Shown here one piece after another: positions 44,334-52,708 of a stretch of DNA of 64,000 nucleotides. The DNA lies in assembly GCF_019232825.1 (NCBI RefSeq), contig NZ_JAFAND010000035.1, forward strand, positions 62,001 through 126,000. The letters run 5' to 3'. The stretch's first letter is position 1. Every line of letters begins with the position of its first letter. The stretch comes from Paludibacterium sp. GTDB taxonomy: Bacteria > Pseudomonadota > Gammaproteobacteria > Burkholderiales > Chromobacteriaceae. The notes under the pieces are model-generated. The model ran no database searches and was not told the DNA's origin. It worked only from the letters and a program-made list of their open reading frames with translations. A program made the position numbers and the translations under genes.

Positions 44334-44983
44334 CACTTGTCGCACCAATCGTCGTCTTGTTGCCCAAGCCACTGCAAGATCGGCGCCCAGGCTTCGCGAT
44401 CGCGCGCGCTGCGGCCCATCGGCAAGTCAAACACACTCAGGCCCTCCGCCGCTGCCTGCACGTACAGTTGCGTGTCGCGCAACCACCCCAGCACCGGAAT
44501 GTCGTGACCGGAAAGGAAATGCTCCAGATCGCGCGCCGAACGGGTGCGCGGGTCGACGCGCATGCCGACCACGCCCATGAAAACCCGGCTCTTGCGCAGC
44601 GCCTTTTCGGCCAAAATCTGCTGAAAGAAATCTTCAGTCGCCCACATATCGAATGGCGACGGCTGAATCGGAACCAGCACGCGATCGACCCGGCGCAACA
44701 AAGCCGTGAGCTTCTTGCCATGTAACCCGGCAGCGCTATCGAGCACCATGATCTGCGTGCCGCGCGGCGGCCGGGCCGGTTCGCCGGCCGTCACCTCCCA
44801 CCCTTGAATCGTCGGCAGCTCATGCGCGCGGCTGGACAGCCAGCGCAATGAGGACTGCTGCCGGTCCACATCGCCCAACATCACCTGACGTCCCGTACTG
44901 GCGTAAAATCCGGCCAAATTCGTCGCCAAGGTCGATTTGCCGCTCCCTCCCTTGGGATTGGCCACCAGAATCGATTGCACCAT
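44333..44983 (-). CDS. ParA/MinD-family ATPase
   Basis: The 216-aa P-loop ATPase has the deviant Walker A ANPKGGSGKSTLATNLA near residue 8, GDVDRQQSSLRWL and IMVLDSAAGLHGKKL. It resembles stand-alone ParA-like ATPases that position cellular cargo. No ParB gene is adjacent. ATG 44983 follows AGGGGG. The last part carries HDIPVLGWLRDTQLYVQAAAEG. Cargo unknown. Confidence 0.85.
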   Translation of the reverse strand: MVQSILVANPKGGSGKSTLATNLAGFYASTGRQVMLGDVDRQQSSLRWLSSRAHELPTIQGWEVTAGEPARPPRGTQIMVLDSAAGLHGKKLTALLRRVDRVLVPIQPSPFDMWATEDFFQQILAEKALRKSRVFMGVVGMRVDPRTRSARDLEHFLSGHDIPVLGWLRDTQLYVQAAAEGLSVFDLPMGRSARDREAWAPILQWLGQQDDDWCDK

Positions 44984-45089
44984 GTCTGCCCCCTGTTCGC
45001 CCACTATACCAGAAGCATGGTTTTTCAGAACATTTTGCCCCAATGTCAAGACCTTTTCCCCACAGGAGCGACTGCTGCCTATACTATTA
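44984..45089. other. Intergenic DNA upstream of the ParA-like gene
   Basis: This stretch should hold the promoter of the ParA-like gene (minus strand); I could not assign a convincing -35/-10 pair. It ends at the TA dinucleotide that borders the MITE. Between 44984 and 45492 the only structured content I see is that MITE. Confidence 0.5.
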
Positions 45090-45362
45090 AGGACCCTCTG
45101 AACAAGTTATTTACCGCTGCGGCGGCCCCTGGCGGAATGGGGTGCGCGGCGCGGGGCGCAGTGGATGGTCATTCCATCCACAAACCGCGCAACAAAGCAG
45201 ACCGGCCGCCAGGCGCCGCCCCGAAGGGTTTGGCCAACAACAGGCCGCCTGACGGCGTTGCGCTCCTTGGCATCGCAGAATAACTGCGACCTGCGTCGCG
45301 CGCCTTGCATTCGGCCTGTTGTTGACCAAACGCGGCGGCAAATAACTTGTTCAGAGGGTCCT
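45090..45362. mobile_element. 273-bp MITE with 32-bp terminal inverted repeats
   Basis: The ends start AGGACCCTCTGAACAAGTTA and are inverted copies: the first 24 bases match perfectly and the next eight have two differences. TA flanks both sides (45088–45089, 45363–45364), a target duplication typical of the IS427 group of the IS5 family. There is no coding frame. A second inverted repeat of 20 bp with one mismatch (45228–45247 with 45312–45331) and a TCGCAG-CTGCGA hairpin lie inside. It would depend on a transposase supplied elsewhere. Confidence 0.88.
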
Positions 45363-45492
45363 TATGGGTTTTATGCGTATTGGTTTTGCCGGACGCCAGG
45401 AATGCTTTGACATCAAAAGGTTGCCGCAGCGTCTCAGCAGCCCCCTAAGCTGAAGAAGAGGGATTTCACCCCTCATCGCAAGGGAGCACACC

Positions 45493-45621
45493 ATGATCGC
45501 GCTATTTGTCTCGCTCATCGCCCTTGGGGCGTTGTTGGCACTGGTTGTGGAACATGTCTGGCTCGACGAGGTCTGGCAGGAGAGGCTATCCCATGTCATT
45601 CCCGATATTCATCGCGGTTAA
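45493..45621 (+). CDS. Small 42-aa single-helix membrane protein
   Basis: The frame begins MIALFVSLIALGALLALVV, one hydrophobic helix, and continues with a short amphipathic tail (EHVWLDEVWQERL…). AAGGGAG lies at good spacing before ATG 45493. It precedes the nfeD gene by 51 bp on the same strand and may be translated from the same transcript. I recognise no family; the ribosome-binding site and helix are the only support. Confidence 0.55.
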   Translation: MIALFVSLIALGALLALVVEHVWLDEVWQERLSHVIPDIHRG

Positions 45622-45672
45622 GTGACACGGCCTGGTCCATATGATCAACAACTGAACTTCGATAACGAGAAT

Positions 45673-46131
45673 ATGTCTCTTCACACGCTGCTTGATACCG
45701 CCGCGATCCCCTGGCTGGTGTGCGCGCTCATTGCACTGGGCACCGAGTTCATGACCGGCACGCTGTATCTGCTGGTTTTTGCCATCGCGCTCGCCGGGGG
45801 CGGCGTTGCCGCCCTCTTTGCCGCAGAACAATTGTCGCAGTTTCTTGCCGCGAGCCTCGCCGGGATCGTCGCCTTCGCAGCGGTCCTCGCCTGGAAGCGG
45901 CGGCAGCCGCCTGTACGACGGCACGCGCAGGATGACCCGGACCTTGGCCAGGAAGTGCGTGTGGTATCGGTTCAGGCCGCCGATCCAAGCCTCGCCCGCG
46001 TGTTCTATCGCGGCGCGCAATGGGATGCGCGGCTGATCGATCCGGCGCCGAGCGAGGGTCAAATGGGGTTTATCGTCGGACGTGACGGCAATCTGCTGCA
46101 CGTCTCCCGCCACTTAACGGAAGGTCAATAA
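45673..46131 (+). CDS. NfeD-family membrane protein
   Basis: The 152-aa protein has two or three membrane helices (about 10–70: WLVCALIALGTEFMTGTLYLLVFAIAL-like segment broken by FAAEQ, and LAGIVAFAAVLAW) and a C-terminal OB fold (GQEVRVVSVQAADPSLARVFYRG, split). NfeD proteins act with stomatin/flotillin-type partners in membrane quality control. The stomatin gene follows 4 bp downstream. Confidence 0.88.
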   Translation: MSLHTLLDTAAIPWLVCALIALGTEFMTGTLYLLVFAIALAGGGVAALFAAEQLSQFLAASLAGIVAFAAVLAWKRRQPPVRRHAQDDPDLGQEVRVVSVQAADPSLARVFYRGAQWDARLIDPAPSEGQMGFIVGRDGNLLHVSRHLTEGQ

Positions 46132-46135
46132 CAAT

Positions 46136-47044
46136 ATGGAATTCGCCATTGCACTCTTCATCGTCGTCCTGTTGTTCGTGCTGCAGGCCGTGCGCGTCGT
46201 GCCGCAACAGCATGCCTACATTCTGGAACGGCTGGGCCGCTTCCATGGAATACTGGCGCCGGGGCTCAACATCATCATTCCCTTCATCGACCGCATTGCC
46301 TACCGCCACAACCTGAAGGAGATTCCGCTCGACGTGCCCAGCCAGATCTGCATCACGCGCGACAACACCCAATTGAAGGTCGACGGCATTCTGTACTTCC
46401 AGGTCACCGACCCGCAGCGCGCCTCGTACGGCTCAAGCGACTACGTACTGGCGATTTCCCAGCTAGCCCAGACCACACTGCGTTCCGTCATCGGCAAGAT
46501 GGAGCTGGACAAGACCTTCGAGGAACGCGACGAGATCAATAGCTCGGTCGTTGCCGCTTTGGACGAGGCCGCCATCAGCTGGGGCGTGAAAGTGCTGCGC
46601 TACGAAATCAAGGATCTGGTGCCACCGCAGGAAATCCTGCACGCCATGCAAGCACAGATCACCGCCGAACGCGGCAAACGTGCCCGCATCGCCGAATCCG
46701 AAGGACGCAAGATGGAGCAGATCAACCTGGCCACCGGCGCACGCGAGGCCGCCATCCAGGAATCCGAAGGCCGGCGCCAGGCCGCCATCAATCAAGCGCA
46801 AGGCCAAGCCGAGGCGTTACGCCTGGTGGCCGACGCCACCGCCGAGGCGTTGACGCGGGTCGGGGCCGCCATCGGCAAGGAAGGCGGCATGGCCGCGGTC
46901 AACCTCAAGGTCGCCGAACAGTACGTCGCCGCCTTCAGCCAACTGGCCAAGGAAGGCAACACGGTGATCATGCCGGCCAACGTTGCCGACATGGGCGGAC
47001 TGATCGCCAGCGCGATGCGCATCGTCAAGGAAACGAACCGCTAA
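46136..47044 (+). CDS. Stomatin/prohibitin (SPFH, band 7) protein, QmcA-like
   Basis: The 302-aa membrane-anchored scaffold has an N-terminal helix (residues 3–20, FAIALFIVVLLFVLQAV), the SPFH domain (VPQQHAYILERLGRFHGIL to ISWGVKVLRYEIKDLVPP) and a long Ala/Glu/Gln-rich coiled coil (about 175–240) that drives oligomerisation. Paired with NfeD upstream, the usual partner arrangement. Confidence 0.92.
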   Translation: MEFAIALFIVVLLFVLQAVRVVPQQHAYILERLGRFHGILAPGLNIIIPFIDRIAYRHNLKEIPLDVPSQICITRDNTQLKVDGILYFQVTDPQRASYGSSDYVLAISQLAQTTLRSVIGKMELDKTFEERDEINSSVVAALDEAAISWGVKVLRYEIKDLVPPQEILHAMQAQITAERGKRARIAESEGRKMEQINLATGAREAAIQESEGRRQAAINQAQGQAEALRLVADATAEALTRVGAAIGKEGGMAAVNLKVAEQYVAAFSQLAKEGNTVIMPANVADMGGLIASAMRIVKETNR

Positions 47045-47123
47045 GCAGGGCGCAGCCGGGCCAGCGCTTGAATTGCTGACCGGCTGCCGCCATAATCACC
47101 GAATACCAATTGCTGCGCCGCCA

Positions 47124-47654
47124 ATGAAATTCTTATCCGACCTATTTCCGGTACTGCTTTTTTTCGCGGTTTACTCCTTCAGCCGCAATATCTACCTGGC
47201 CACTTCCGCCGCGATTGCCGCCACCGCCCTGCAGGTCGTCTGGTCGCTGATCCGTCACCGCAAGGTCGACACCATGCTATGGGTCAGCTTTGCCCTGATC
47301 GTCGTGCTGGGCGGCGCCACTCTGCTGCTGCATGACAAGCACTTCATCATGTGGAAGCCGACCGTGCTGTATTGGATCATGGGGGGCGGCCTGCTGATCG
47401 GGCAGATGGCGGGCAAAAACGGCATCCGCGCAATGATCGGCAAGCAAGTCGAATTGCCGGATACCGTATGGCGCAAACTCTGTTACGCCTGGTCGGCATT
47501 TTTCCTGCTGGTGGGCGCAATCAATCTGTTCGTCGCCTACCGCTTCAGCGAAGCGGTATGGGTCAACTTCAAAATGTTTGGCGTGCTCGGCCTCTTGGTC
47601 GTGTTCGCCATCGCGCAGAGCTTGGCTTTGTCGCGCTACGTCAAGGAAGACTGA
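47124..47654 (+). CDS. yciB: Inner-membrane spanning protein YciB (septation protein A)
   Basis: The 176-aa protein has five membrane segments, beginning [15 protein letters not shown] and including [17 protein letters not shown]. The family pattern [15 protein letters not shown] and the tail with [10 protein letters not shown] are clear. YciB contributes to envelope synthesis at division. ATG 47124 begins the conserved MKFLSDLFP. It is followed by yciI and bolA, a common betaproteobacterial order. Confidence 0.94.
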   Translation: MKFLSDLFPVLLFFAVYSFSRNIYLATSAAIAATALQVVWSLIRHRKVDTMLWVSFALIVVLGGATLLLHDKHFIMWKPTVLYWIMGGGLLIGQMAGKNGIRAMIGKQVELPDTVWRKLCYAWSAFFLLVGAINLFVAYRFSEAVWVNFKMFGVLGLLVVFAIAQSLALSRYVKED

Positions 47655-47655
47655 C

Positions 47656-47958
47656 ATGCTGTACGCCATCATGGCCCGCGATGCCGCAGATTCCCTTCCG
47701 GCGCGCCTCGCTGCGCGGCCGGCCCACCTGGCGCGGCTCACCGTGCTGCAGGAGCAGGGCCGGTTGATCGTGGCCGGGCCCTTTCCGGCAATCGACGCCA
47801 GCGACCCTGGCCCCGCCGGCTTTAGCGGCAGCCTGATCGTCGCCGAATTCGATAGTTTGGACGCCGCGCGCCAGTGGGCCGATGCCGACCCGTACGTGGC
47901 CGCCGGCGTCTATGCCGGGGTGGAAGTCAAGCCCTGGCGCAAGGTGTTTCCCGCATGA
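47656..47958 (+). CDS. yciI: YciI-family protein
   Basis: The 100-aa ferredoxin-like fold protein begins [18 protein letters not shown] and has [23 protein letters not shown] with the conserved His, and [16 protein letters not shown]. Its biochemical role is poorly defined in the family. It starts 1 bp after yciB and overlaps bolA by 4 bp, so the three are coupled. Confidence 0.92.
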   Translation: MLYAIMARDAADSLPARLAARPAHLARLTVLQEQGRLIVAGPFPAIDASDPGPAGFSGSLIVAEFDSLDAARQWADADPYVAAGVYAGVEVKPWRKVFPA

Positions 47959-48221
47959 GCGACACCTTGGCCCAGATGGAACAACGCCTGGCCGCTTTGG
48001 CGCCGTCGCGGCTCGATATTCGCGACGATAGCCAGCTGCATGCGGGCCATGCCGGCGCACGCGCCGGCGGCGGGCATTACCATCTCACGATTACCAGTAC
48101 GCAATTTAGCGGCTTAAGCCGCGTGGCAAGGCATCGCCTGGTCTATCAAACACTTGGCGATCTGATGCAAACCCGGATTCATGCGCTAGCGATCGATGCG
48201 CTGGCTCCCGACGAATCCTGA
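47955..48221 (+). CDS. BolA-family protein
   Basis: The 88-aa protein has the BolA fold: [46 protein letters not shown] split across its helices, and the terminal [11 protein letters not shown]. Family members bind glutaredoxins through a [2Fe-2S] cluster or act as DNA-binding morphogenes. The His-rich HAGHAG and GHYH residues are candidate ligands. It precedes the parvulin pair. Confidence 0.92.
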   Translation: MSDTLAQMEQRLAALAPSRLDIRDDSQLHAGHAGARAGGGHYHLTITSTQFSGLSRVARHRLVYQTLGDLMQTRIHALAIDALAPDES

Positions 48222-48242
48222 ATACAACTCAAGGGGTAACCA

Positions 48243-49034
48243 ATGAAACGCACTAAACTGGCCAGTCTTCTGATTGCCGCCGCCATCTGCCTGCCGAGCT
48301 TGGCCATGGCGGAGTCCGTCGCCATCGTCAATGGCACGCCGATCGACAAAACCAAGGTCGACCAGGTCATTGCCCAGATCATCAAGAACAGCAATGGCCA
48401 GGCGCAGGACACCCCGGCGCTGCGCGAAAAGATCAAGAATTCGCTGATCAACCAGGAGCTGGCGCTGCAAGAAGCGAAACGCCGTGGCCTGGACAAGTCC
48501 GCCGACGTGCAAGACCAAATCGCGCAGGCCTCCAACAGCATTCTGCAAGAAGCGCTGGCCGCCGATATCATCAAGCAGCACCCGATTGACGACGCCGCGG
48601 TGAAAACGCGCTACGACGCCTTTGCCGCCAAGATCAGCGGTTCGACCGACATGCACCTGCAGCAGATCGTCGTTACCAGCGAAGCCGACGCCAAGAAAGT
48701 GGTTGCCGACCTGAAGAAACCGGGCGCGCGCTTCGATCAGCTGGCCAAGGCCCGCTCGATCGACCCGGCCGCCAAGGAATCCGGCGGGGAAATGGGCATC
48801 CTCAACAGCACCAATATGCCGCCGGTGCTGGCTGATGGCGTGAAGAGCCTGAAGGCGGGCCAAGTCACCGTCATCTCGGCGGGCAACCTGTGGCACGTGG
48901 TCAAGCTGGTCGAAGCCCGTCCGGCCAAGCCCGCGCCGCTGGATCAACTGAAGCCGCAAATCGTGCGCCAGCTGCAGGAAGAAGAGATCGATCAGGCCAT
49001 CACCTCCCTGCGCACCCAGGCCAAAATCCAATAA
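48243..49034 (+). CDS. Periplasmic parvulin-type peptidyl-prolyl isomerase, first of tandem pair
   Basis: The 263-aa chaperone/isomerase has a signal peptide (about 1–23, ending AMA-ES), an N-terminal SurA-like helical domain with NGTPIDKTKVDQVI, a divergent parvulin domain (about 130–225: DMHLQQIVVTSEADAKKVV, GGEMGILNSTNMPPVL) and a C-terminal helix. AGGGG precedes the ATG. The parvulin domain starts HLQQIVV rather than HAQHILV, so catalytic efficiency may differ from its neighbour. Confidence 0.9.
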   Translation: MKRTKLASLLIAAAICLPSLAMAESVAIVNGTPIDKTKVDQVIAQIIKNSNGQAQDTPALREKIKNSLINQELALQEAKRRGLDKSADVQDQIAQASNSILQEALAADIIKQHPIDDAAVKTRYDAFAAKISGSTDMHLQQIVVTSEADAKKVVADLKKPGARFDQLAKARSIDPAAKESGGEMGILNSTNMPPVLADGVKSLKAGQVTVISAGNLWHVVKLVEARPAKPAPLDQLKPQIVRQLQEEEIDQAITSLRTQAKIQ

Positions 49035-49053
49035 CGGAGCACTCGGAATACCC

Positions 49054-49845
49054 ATGAAAAAAACACTCATCGCAGGCGCACTTGCCTGCGCGCTCGCCGC
49101 CGCCGCGACGTTGGCCGCCGACATTCAAGTCAACGGCACGCCGATTTCCCAGACCCGCATCGACGCCGTCACCAAGATGATGAACGCGCAAGCGCAGTCG
49201 CAAGGCCAGCAGGCCGACCCGCGCATGCCGGACATGGTTAAGCAGCAATTGATCACGGCCGAGGTGTTGAGCCAAGAAGCGAAGCGCGAAGGCATCGACA
49301 AGCAGGCCGACGTGCGCGCCGAAATCGATAACGCTGAAGCGATGACGCTGGCCAATCACCTGATCCAGCAATACGTGGCCGCCCACCCGGTCAGCGACAG
49401 CGACGTCAAGGCCGAGTACGACCGGCTCAAAGCCGCCACGCCGCCGAAGAAGAGCTACCATGCTCAGCACATTCTGGTGAAGACCGAGGCCGAAGCCAAC
49501 GCCATTCTGTCCGCGCTCAAGAAGGGCAAGCCGTTTGCCCAGCTGGCAAAGGAAAAATCGCTCGACCCGGGCAGCAAGGCGACCGGCGGCGACCTGGGCT
49601 GGAACGATGCCGAGACCTTTGTCGGCCCGTTTGGCGACGCACTGACCAAGCTCGCGAAGGGGCAAATCACCAGCAAGCCGGTTCAGACCCAATACGGCTG
49701 GCACATCATCAAGCTCGATGACGTGCGCACCGAGGCCTTCCCGGAAATGGACGCACTGCGCCCGCAACTGGAGCAACAGCTGCAATCGCAGCACATCGAG
49801 AAATACATTGCCGATCTGAAGGCCAAGGCCAAGATTCAGCAATAA
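49054..49845 (+). CDS. Periplasmic parvulin-type peptidyl-prolyl isomerase, second of tandem pair
   Basis: The 263-aa paralogue has a signal peptide (ALAAAATLAA, about 1–22), the same N-terminal domain with NGTPISQTRIDAVT, and a canonical parvulin domain: SYHAQHILVKTEAEANAIL, GGDLGWNDAETFVGPFGDAL and TQYGWHIIKLDDV, with the paired His. It lies 19 bp after the first copy. Such PpiC-type proteins assist outer-membrane protein folding. A strong terminator follows. Confidence 0.94.
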   Translation: MKKTLIAGALACALAAAATLAADIQVNGTPISQTRIDAVTKMMNAQAQSQGQQADPRMPDMVKQQLITAEVLSQEAKREGIDKQADVRAEIDNAEAMTLANHLIQQYVAAHPVSDSDVKAEYDRLKAATPPKKSYHAQHILVKTEAEANAILSALKKGKPFAQLAKEKSLDPGSKATGGDLGWNDAETFVGPFGDALTKLAKGQITSKPVQTQYGWHIIKLDDVRTEAFPEMDALRPQLEQQLQSQHIEKYIADLKAKAKIQQ

Positions 49846-49864
49846 TTACCCACCCGGGTGCGCG

Positions 49865-49905
49865 CGAGCCGCGTCTTGGCGACAAGACGCGGCTCGACGT
49901 TTATT
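49865..49905 (+). terminator. Intrinsic terminator after the parvulin pair
   Basis: A 14-bp stem CGAGCCGCGTCTTG/CAAGACGCGGCTCG (49865–49878 with 49883–49896), a GCGA loop and a following ACGTTTATT end the plus-strand run. Its end overlaps the convergent AraC gene stop. Confidence 0.88.
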
Positions 49906-50629
49906 CCCGATCGGCAAATGCCGACGGCGTCACCCCGTGCAAACGACGAAACGCCTGAATGAAGGCGCTGGCACTGCGATACCCCACAGTCAGCGCCACC
50001 TCCGTCACCGGCCGGCCTTCCATCAACATCGCCAGCGCGCGCCAAACACGCAGCTGTTGCCGCCACTCGCCGAAGCCTAAGCCGGTTTCCGCGCGAAAAT
50101 GACGGATGAACGTACTGCGCGACATCTCCGCCCGCGCCGCCCAAACCGCCAAATCCGCCGCATCGTCCGGCATCGCCAGCAATGCCTCGGCCACGCGCCG
50201 CAAACGGCGATCCACGGGCAAAGGCACTCCCGCCGCCACCGAGGGGGCATGCGCGAGCGCATCGGCCAGTACGAGCGCGTATAGCGCCCGCCGCCGCCAC
50301 GGCATTGCCGGGTCCGATATCCGTGCCAACGCCTCCTGCGTCAGCGCGGTCATCCGCACCACCTTGAGCGTCGCCGGCGCGCGACGGCAGAAACCACCCG
50401 CGTCGACATAGACCATCTCTCCCTCGACCGCGGCCGGATAGTCCGCCTCATGCGCACAGCGCGGCGGCACCCAGCCCAGACAGCCCGCGGGCACCAGCCA
50501 ACGCGTCCCGCCAGTCTGCACCTGCACCGTTCCTGTGCGCACCACGAACAATTGCCCGGCGTCATGGCTATGCTGGCCGGTGCGCTGGGCGCGCGCATGC
50601 CGCAAAGGGGTCACGGTGAGCACGGACAT
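49901..50629 (-). CDS. AraC-family regulator with cupin sensor domain
   Basis: The 242-aa protein has an N-terminal cupin (about 1–90, with HSHDAGQLFVV and WVPPRCAHEA) and a C-terminal double HTH (about 160–240, with MSRSTFIRHFRAETGLGFGEW and EVALTVGYRSASAFIQAFRRLHG). Regulators of this type often control adjacent efflux or small-molecule genes. The NTF2-like gene is divergent 99 bp away and is a likely target. Confidence 0.9.
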   Translation of the reverse strand: MSVLTVTPLRHARAQRTGQHSHDAGQLFVVRTGTVQVQTGGTRWLVPAGCLGWVPPRCAHEADYPAAVEGEMVYVDAGGFCRRAPATLKVVRMTALTQEALARISDPAMPWRRRALYALVLADALAHAPSVAAGVPLPVDRRLRRVAEALLAMPDDAADLAVWAARAEMSRSTFIRHFRAETGLGFGEWRQQLRVWRALAMLMEGRPVTEVALTVGYRSASAFIQAFRRLHGVTPSAFADRE

Positions 50630-50728
50630 ATTGATCCGATAAAGATATTTATTGAGAAAATACAGAAATTATTGCAATCGCGGTAGGCAGACAATGGCGT
50701 TTCCATCCCTGTTACCGAGGACATTCTC

Positions 50729-51103
50729 ATGGACCTACGTCAAATTGTCGTCGACGCATTACAGGCCGTTCTGTGCCGCCAGGCCGATCCGGCGGATTAC
50801 TTCTCGCCCGACTACCGCCAACAAGTCGACGGCCGGCTGCTCGACTATGCGGCTTTCACTCGTCATCTGGACACACTGCGGCAACATGTGGCCACATTCT
50901 CCATTCGCTTCGACCAGTTGATCGTGGAAGCGGATAAAGTGGTCAGCGTCCACTACACTACGATCGTCAAACACGACGGCACACGCGCCGAATATAAAGT
51001 CATCGCCATTTTCACCGTCGCGGCAGGACGCATCGTGCGCTGCGAGGAGTTGACATACATGCTGGAGGGAGAGCCCCAGGAACGCGACCTGGGTTCACGC
51101 TGA
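50729..51103 (+). CDS. NTF2-like/SnoaL-fold small protein
   Basis: The 124-aa protein has the cone-shaped fold pattern of nuclear transport factor 2-like proteins: an N-terminal helix (MDLRQIVVDALQAVL), YFSPDYRQQVDGRLLDYAAF, and strands VVSVHYTTIVKHDG, EYKVIAIFTVAAGRIVRCEEL. No catalytic residues can be assigned. It is divergent from the AraC gene and probably controlled by it. Confidence 0.8.
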   Translation: MDLRQIVVDALQAVLCRQADPADYFSPDYRQQVDGRLLDYAAFTRHLDTLRQHVATFSIRFDQLIVEADKVVSVHYTTIVKHDGTRAEYKVIAIFTVAAGRIVRCEELTYMLEGEPQERDLGSR

Positions 51104-51104
51104 C

Positions 51105-51887
51105 TCACACCTCGTCGTCGTCCCACGGCGGAGACCGCTTGTCGAGGAAGGCCTTCACGCCAAGGCGCAGCTCCTCGCCGCCGACCGCCTGCAGATAGGC
51201 CAACCGCGCCTGCTGCAGGTGCTCGTCGCGCGACTGCTGCGGCGCGGCATCGATCAGTCCTTGCGCCAACGCCACCGCCTGTGGCCCTTGCCGCGCGACC
51301 TTCTCCGCCAGACTGATCGCGACGATCTTGGCGAAGCCGGCATCGACCACTTCCTCAACGAGCCCGATTTGGCAGGCGCGTTCCGCATCCACGCTCTCTC
51401 CGGCCAGCACCAGACGCCGAGCCCATGCCTGCCCCACCTTGTCGGTCAAGCGCTTGATACCGCCCGCGCCGGAAATCAGCCCGACCCGCGCCTGCGGCAT
51501 ACCCAGCATGGCACCGCGTTCGGCGACGATGAAATGGCACGACAAGGCACACTCGAGACCGGCGCCCAGCGCAAAGCCATTGACCGCCGCCACGGTCACA
51601 CCGTGGAAGGCGCGCAATCCCTGGCAGACGTCGATCAAGGCGTCGAGCAGCGCCTCGGCCTGAACCGGGTCGCCGGTTGCCAGCAACGTCAACGACAAGC
51701 CGGCGGAAAAAAAGGTATCCCCCGCGCCGGTCAGCACCAACGCGCGAATCGATGCATCCGCTTGCAATGCCGTCAGTTGCGCTGAAAGTGCTTGCAGACT
51801 GTCGACCGTCATCAGATTGGCTGGCGGATGGTTCATCGTAACGATGGCCGTGTGGCCCAGGTACTCGAGCGTCAGCAGTGGCGTCAT
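51105..51887 (-). CDS. Enoyl-CoA hydratase/isomerase family protein
   Basis: The 260-aa crotonase has the oxyanion-hole segments GAGDTFFSAGLSLTLL and VNGFALGAGLECALSCHF and the helix MLGMPQARVGLISGAGGIKRL. The usual Glu of hydratases near residue 144 is replaced in the MPQARVGL segment, so an isomerase or other crotonase activity is possible. It converges tightly with the NTF2-like gene. Confidence 0.88.
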   Translation of the reverse strand: MTPLLTLEYLGHTAIVTMNHPPANLMTVDSLQALSAQLTALQADASIRALVLTGAGDTFFSAGLSLTLLATGDPVQAEALLDALIDVCQGLRAFHGVTVAAVNGFALGAGLECALSCHFIVAERGAMLGMPQARVGLISGAGGIKRLTDKVGQAWARRLVLAGESVDAERACQIGLVEEVVDAGFAKIVAISLAEKVARQGPQAVALAQGLIDAAPQQSRDEHLQQARLAYLQAVGGEELRLGVKAFLDKRSPPWDDDEV

Positions 51888-52048
51888 AGTCTGCCTGCCT
51901 TAAGCGCCGGCAAGCGGCGGAAGGTTCACCTGATTTGTTTCTAGCCGTCAACCACGCAAATGCAACAAGAATTTATTTCAATCAGTTTTATGACAATGGG
52001 AAATAATATCGACCGCCATGCCATGGGGAGTGCTGCTAGAATGCTGCG

Positions 52049-52708
52049 ATGATCGAAACCAGCTTGATGGTGATTTTTTTGGCCGGCCTGCTCGGCGGCG
52101 GCCACTGTATCGGCATGTGCGGCGGCATCGTCGCCGCGCTGACGCTGCCGCTGCCGCGCGACAAAAGCCGCTTCGTGATGCTGCTGGGCTTCAACGCGGG
52201 ACGGCTGGCGAGCTACACGCTCATCGGCACGCTTCTAGGTGGATTGGCCGGCGCCGCGCTGCTGCGCGCCCACCCGTTGCAGCTCGGCCTTTATCTGCTC
52301 GCCGATCTGATGATTATCGCCATCGGACTCTATCTGGCGGGCCTCTCCGCCTTCGTCACCCGGATCGAGCGCCTTGGACAGCCGGTTTGGCGCCGGCTGC
52401 AGCCGTTGGCCCGGCGTTTGCTGCCGATCCGCCACCCAGGACAGGCCGTGATGGCCGGCGCGCTATGGGGCTGGGTGCCCTGCGGGCTCGTCTATAGCGC
52501 CGGTTTGTCGGCACTGGCCAGCGGCCACGCGCTCGATGGCGCGCTGGTCATGCTGTGCTTCGGTCTGGGCACCTTGCCCAATCTGCTCGCCATGGGGTTA
52601 TTCGCCGAAGCGCTGAAGACAAAACTGCAACAAAAAGCCGTCCGCACCGTCGCCGGGCTCGCGGTCGCGGCACTGGGCGCGGCGCAATTGGCGCGCCTCT
52701 TGTTTTAG
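52049..52708 (+). CDS. Sulfite exporter TauE/SafE-like (UreH-type) membrane protein
   Basis: The 219-aa protein has six membrane helices and the metal-site-like motif GGHCIGMCGGIVAAL near residue 19. This is the DsbD-like two-Cys subfamily found near cytochrome oxidase or copper/nickel genes and implicated in metal handling. Here it is followed convergently by a Zur/COG0523 operon, so metal transport is plausible but unproven. It overlaps that operon end by 4 bp. Confidence 0.85.
   Translation: MIETSLMVIFLAGLLGGGHCIGMCGGIVAALTLPLPRDKSRFVMLLGFNAGRLASYTLIGTLLGGLAGAALLRAHPLQLGLYLLADLMIIAIGLYLAGLSAFVTRIERLGQPVWRRLQPLARRLLPIRHPGQAVMAGALWGWVPCGLVYSAGLSALASGHALDGALVMLCFGLGTLPNLLAMGLFAEALKTKLQQKAVRTVAGLAVAALGAAQLARLLF

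Noticed and set aside
45106-45341. Short open frames inside the MITE
   Set aside because: They follow from inverted-repeat sequence, have no ribosome-binding site and no protein-like composition.
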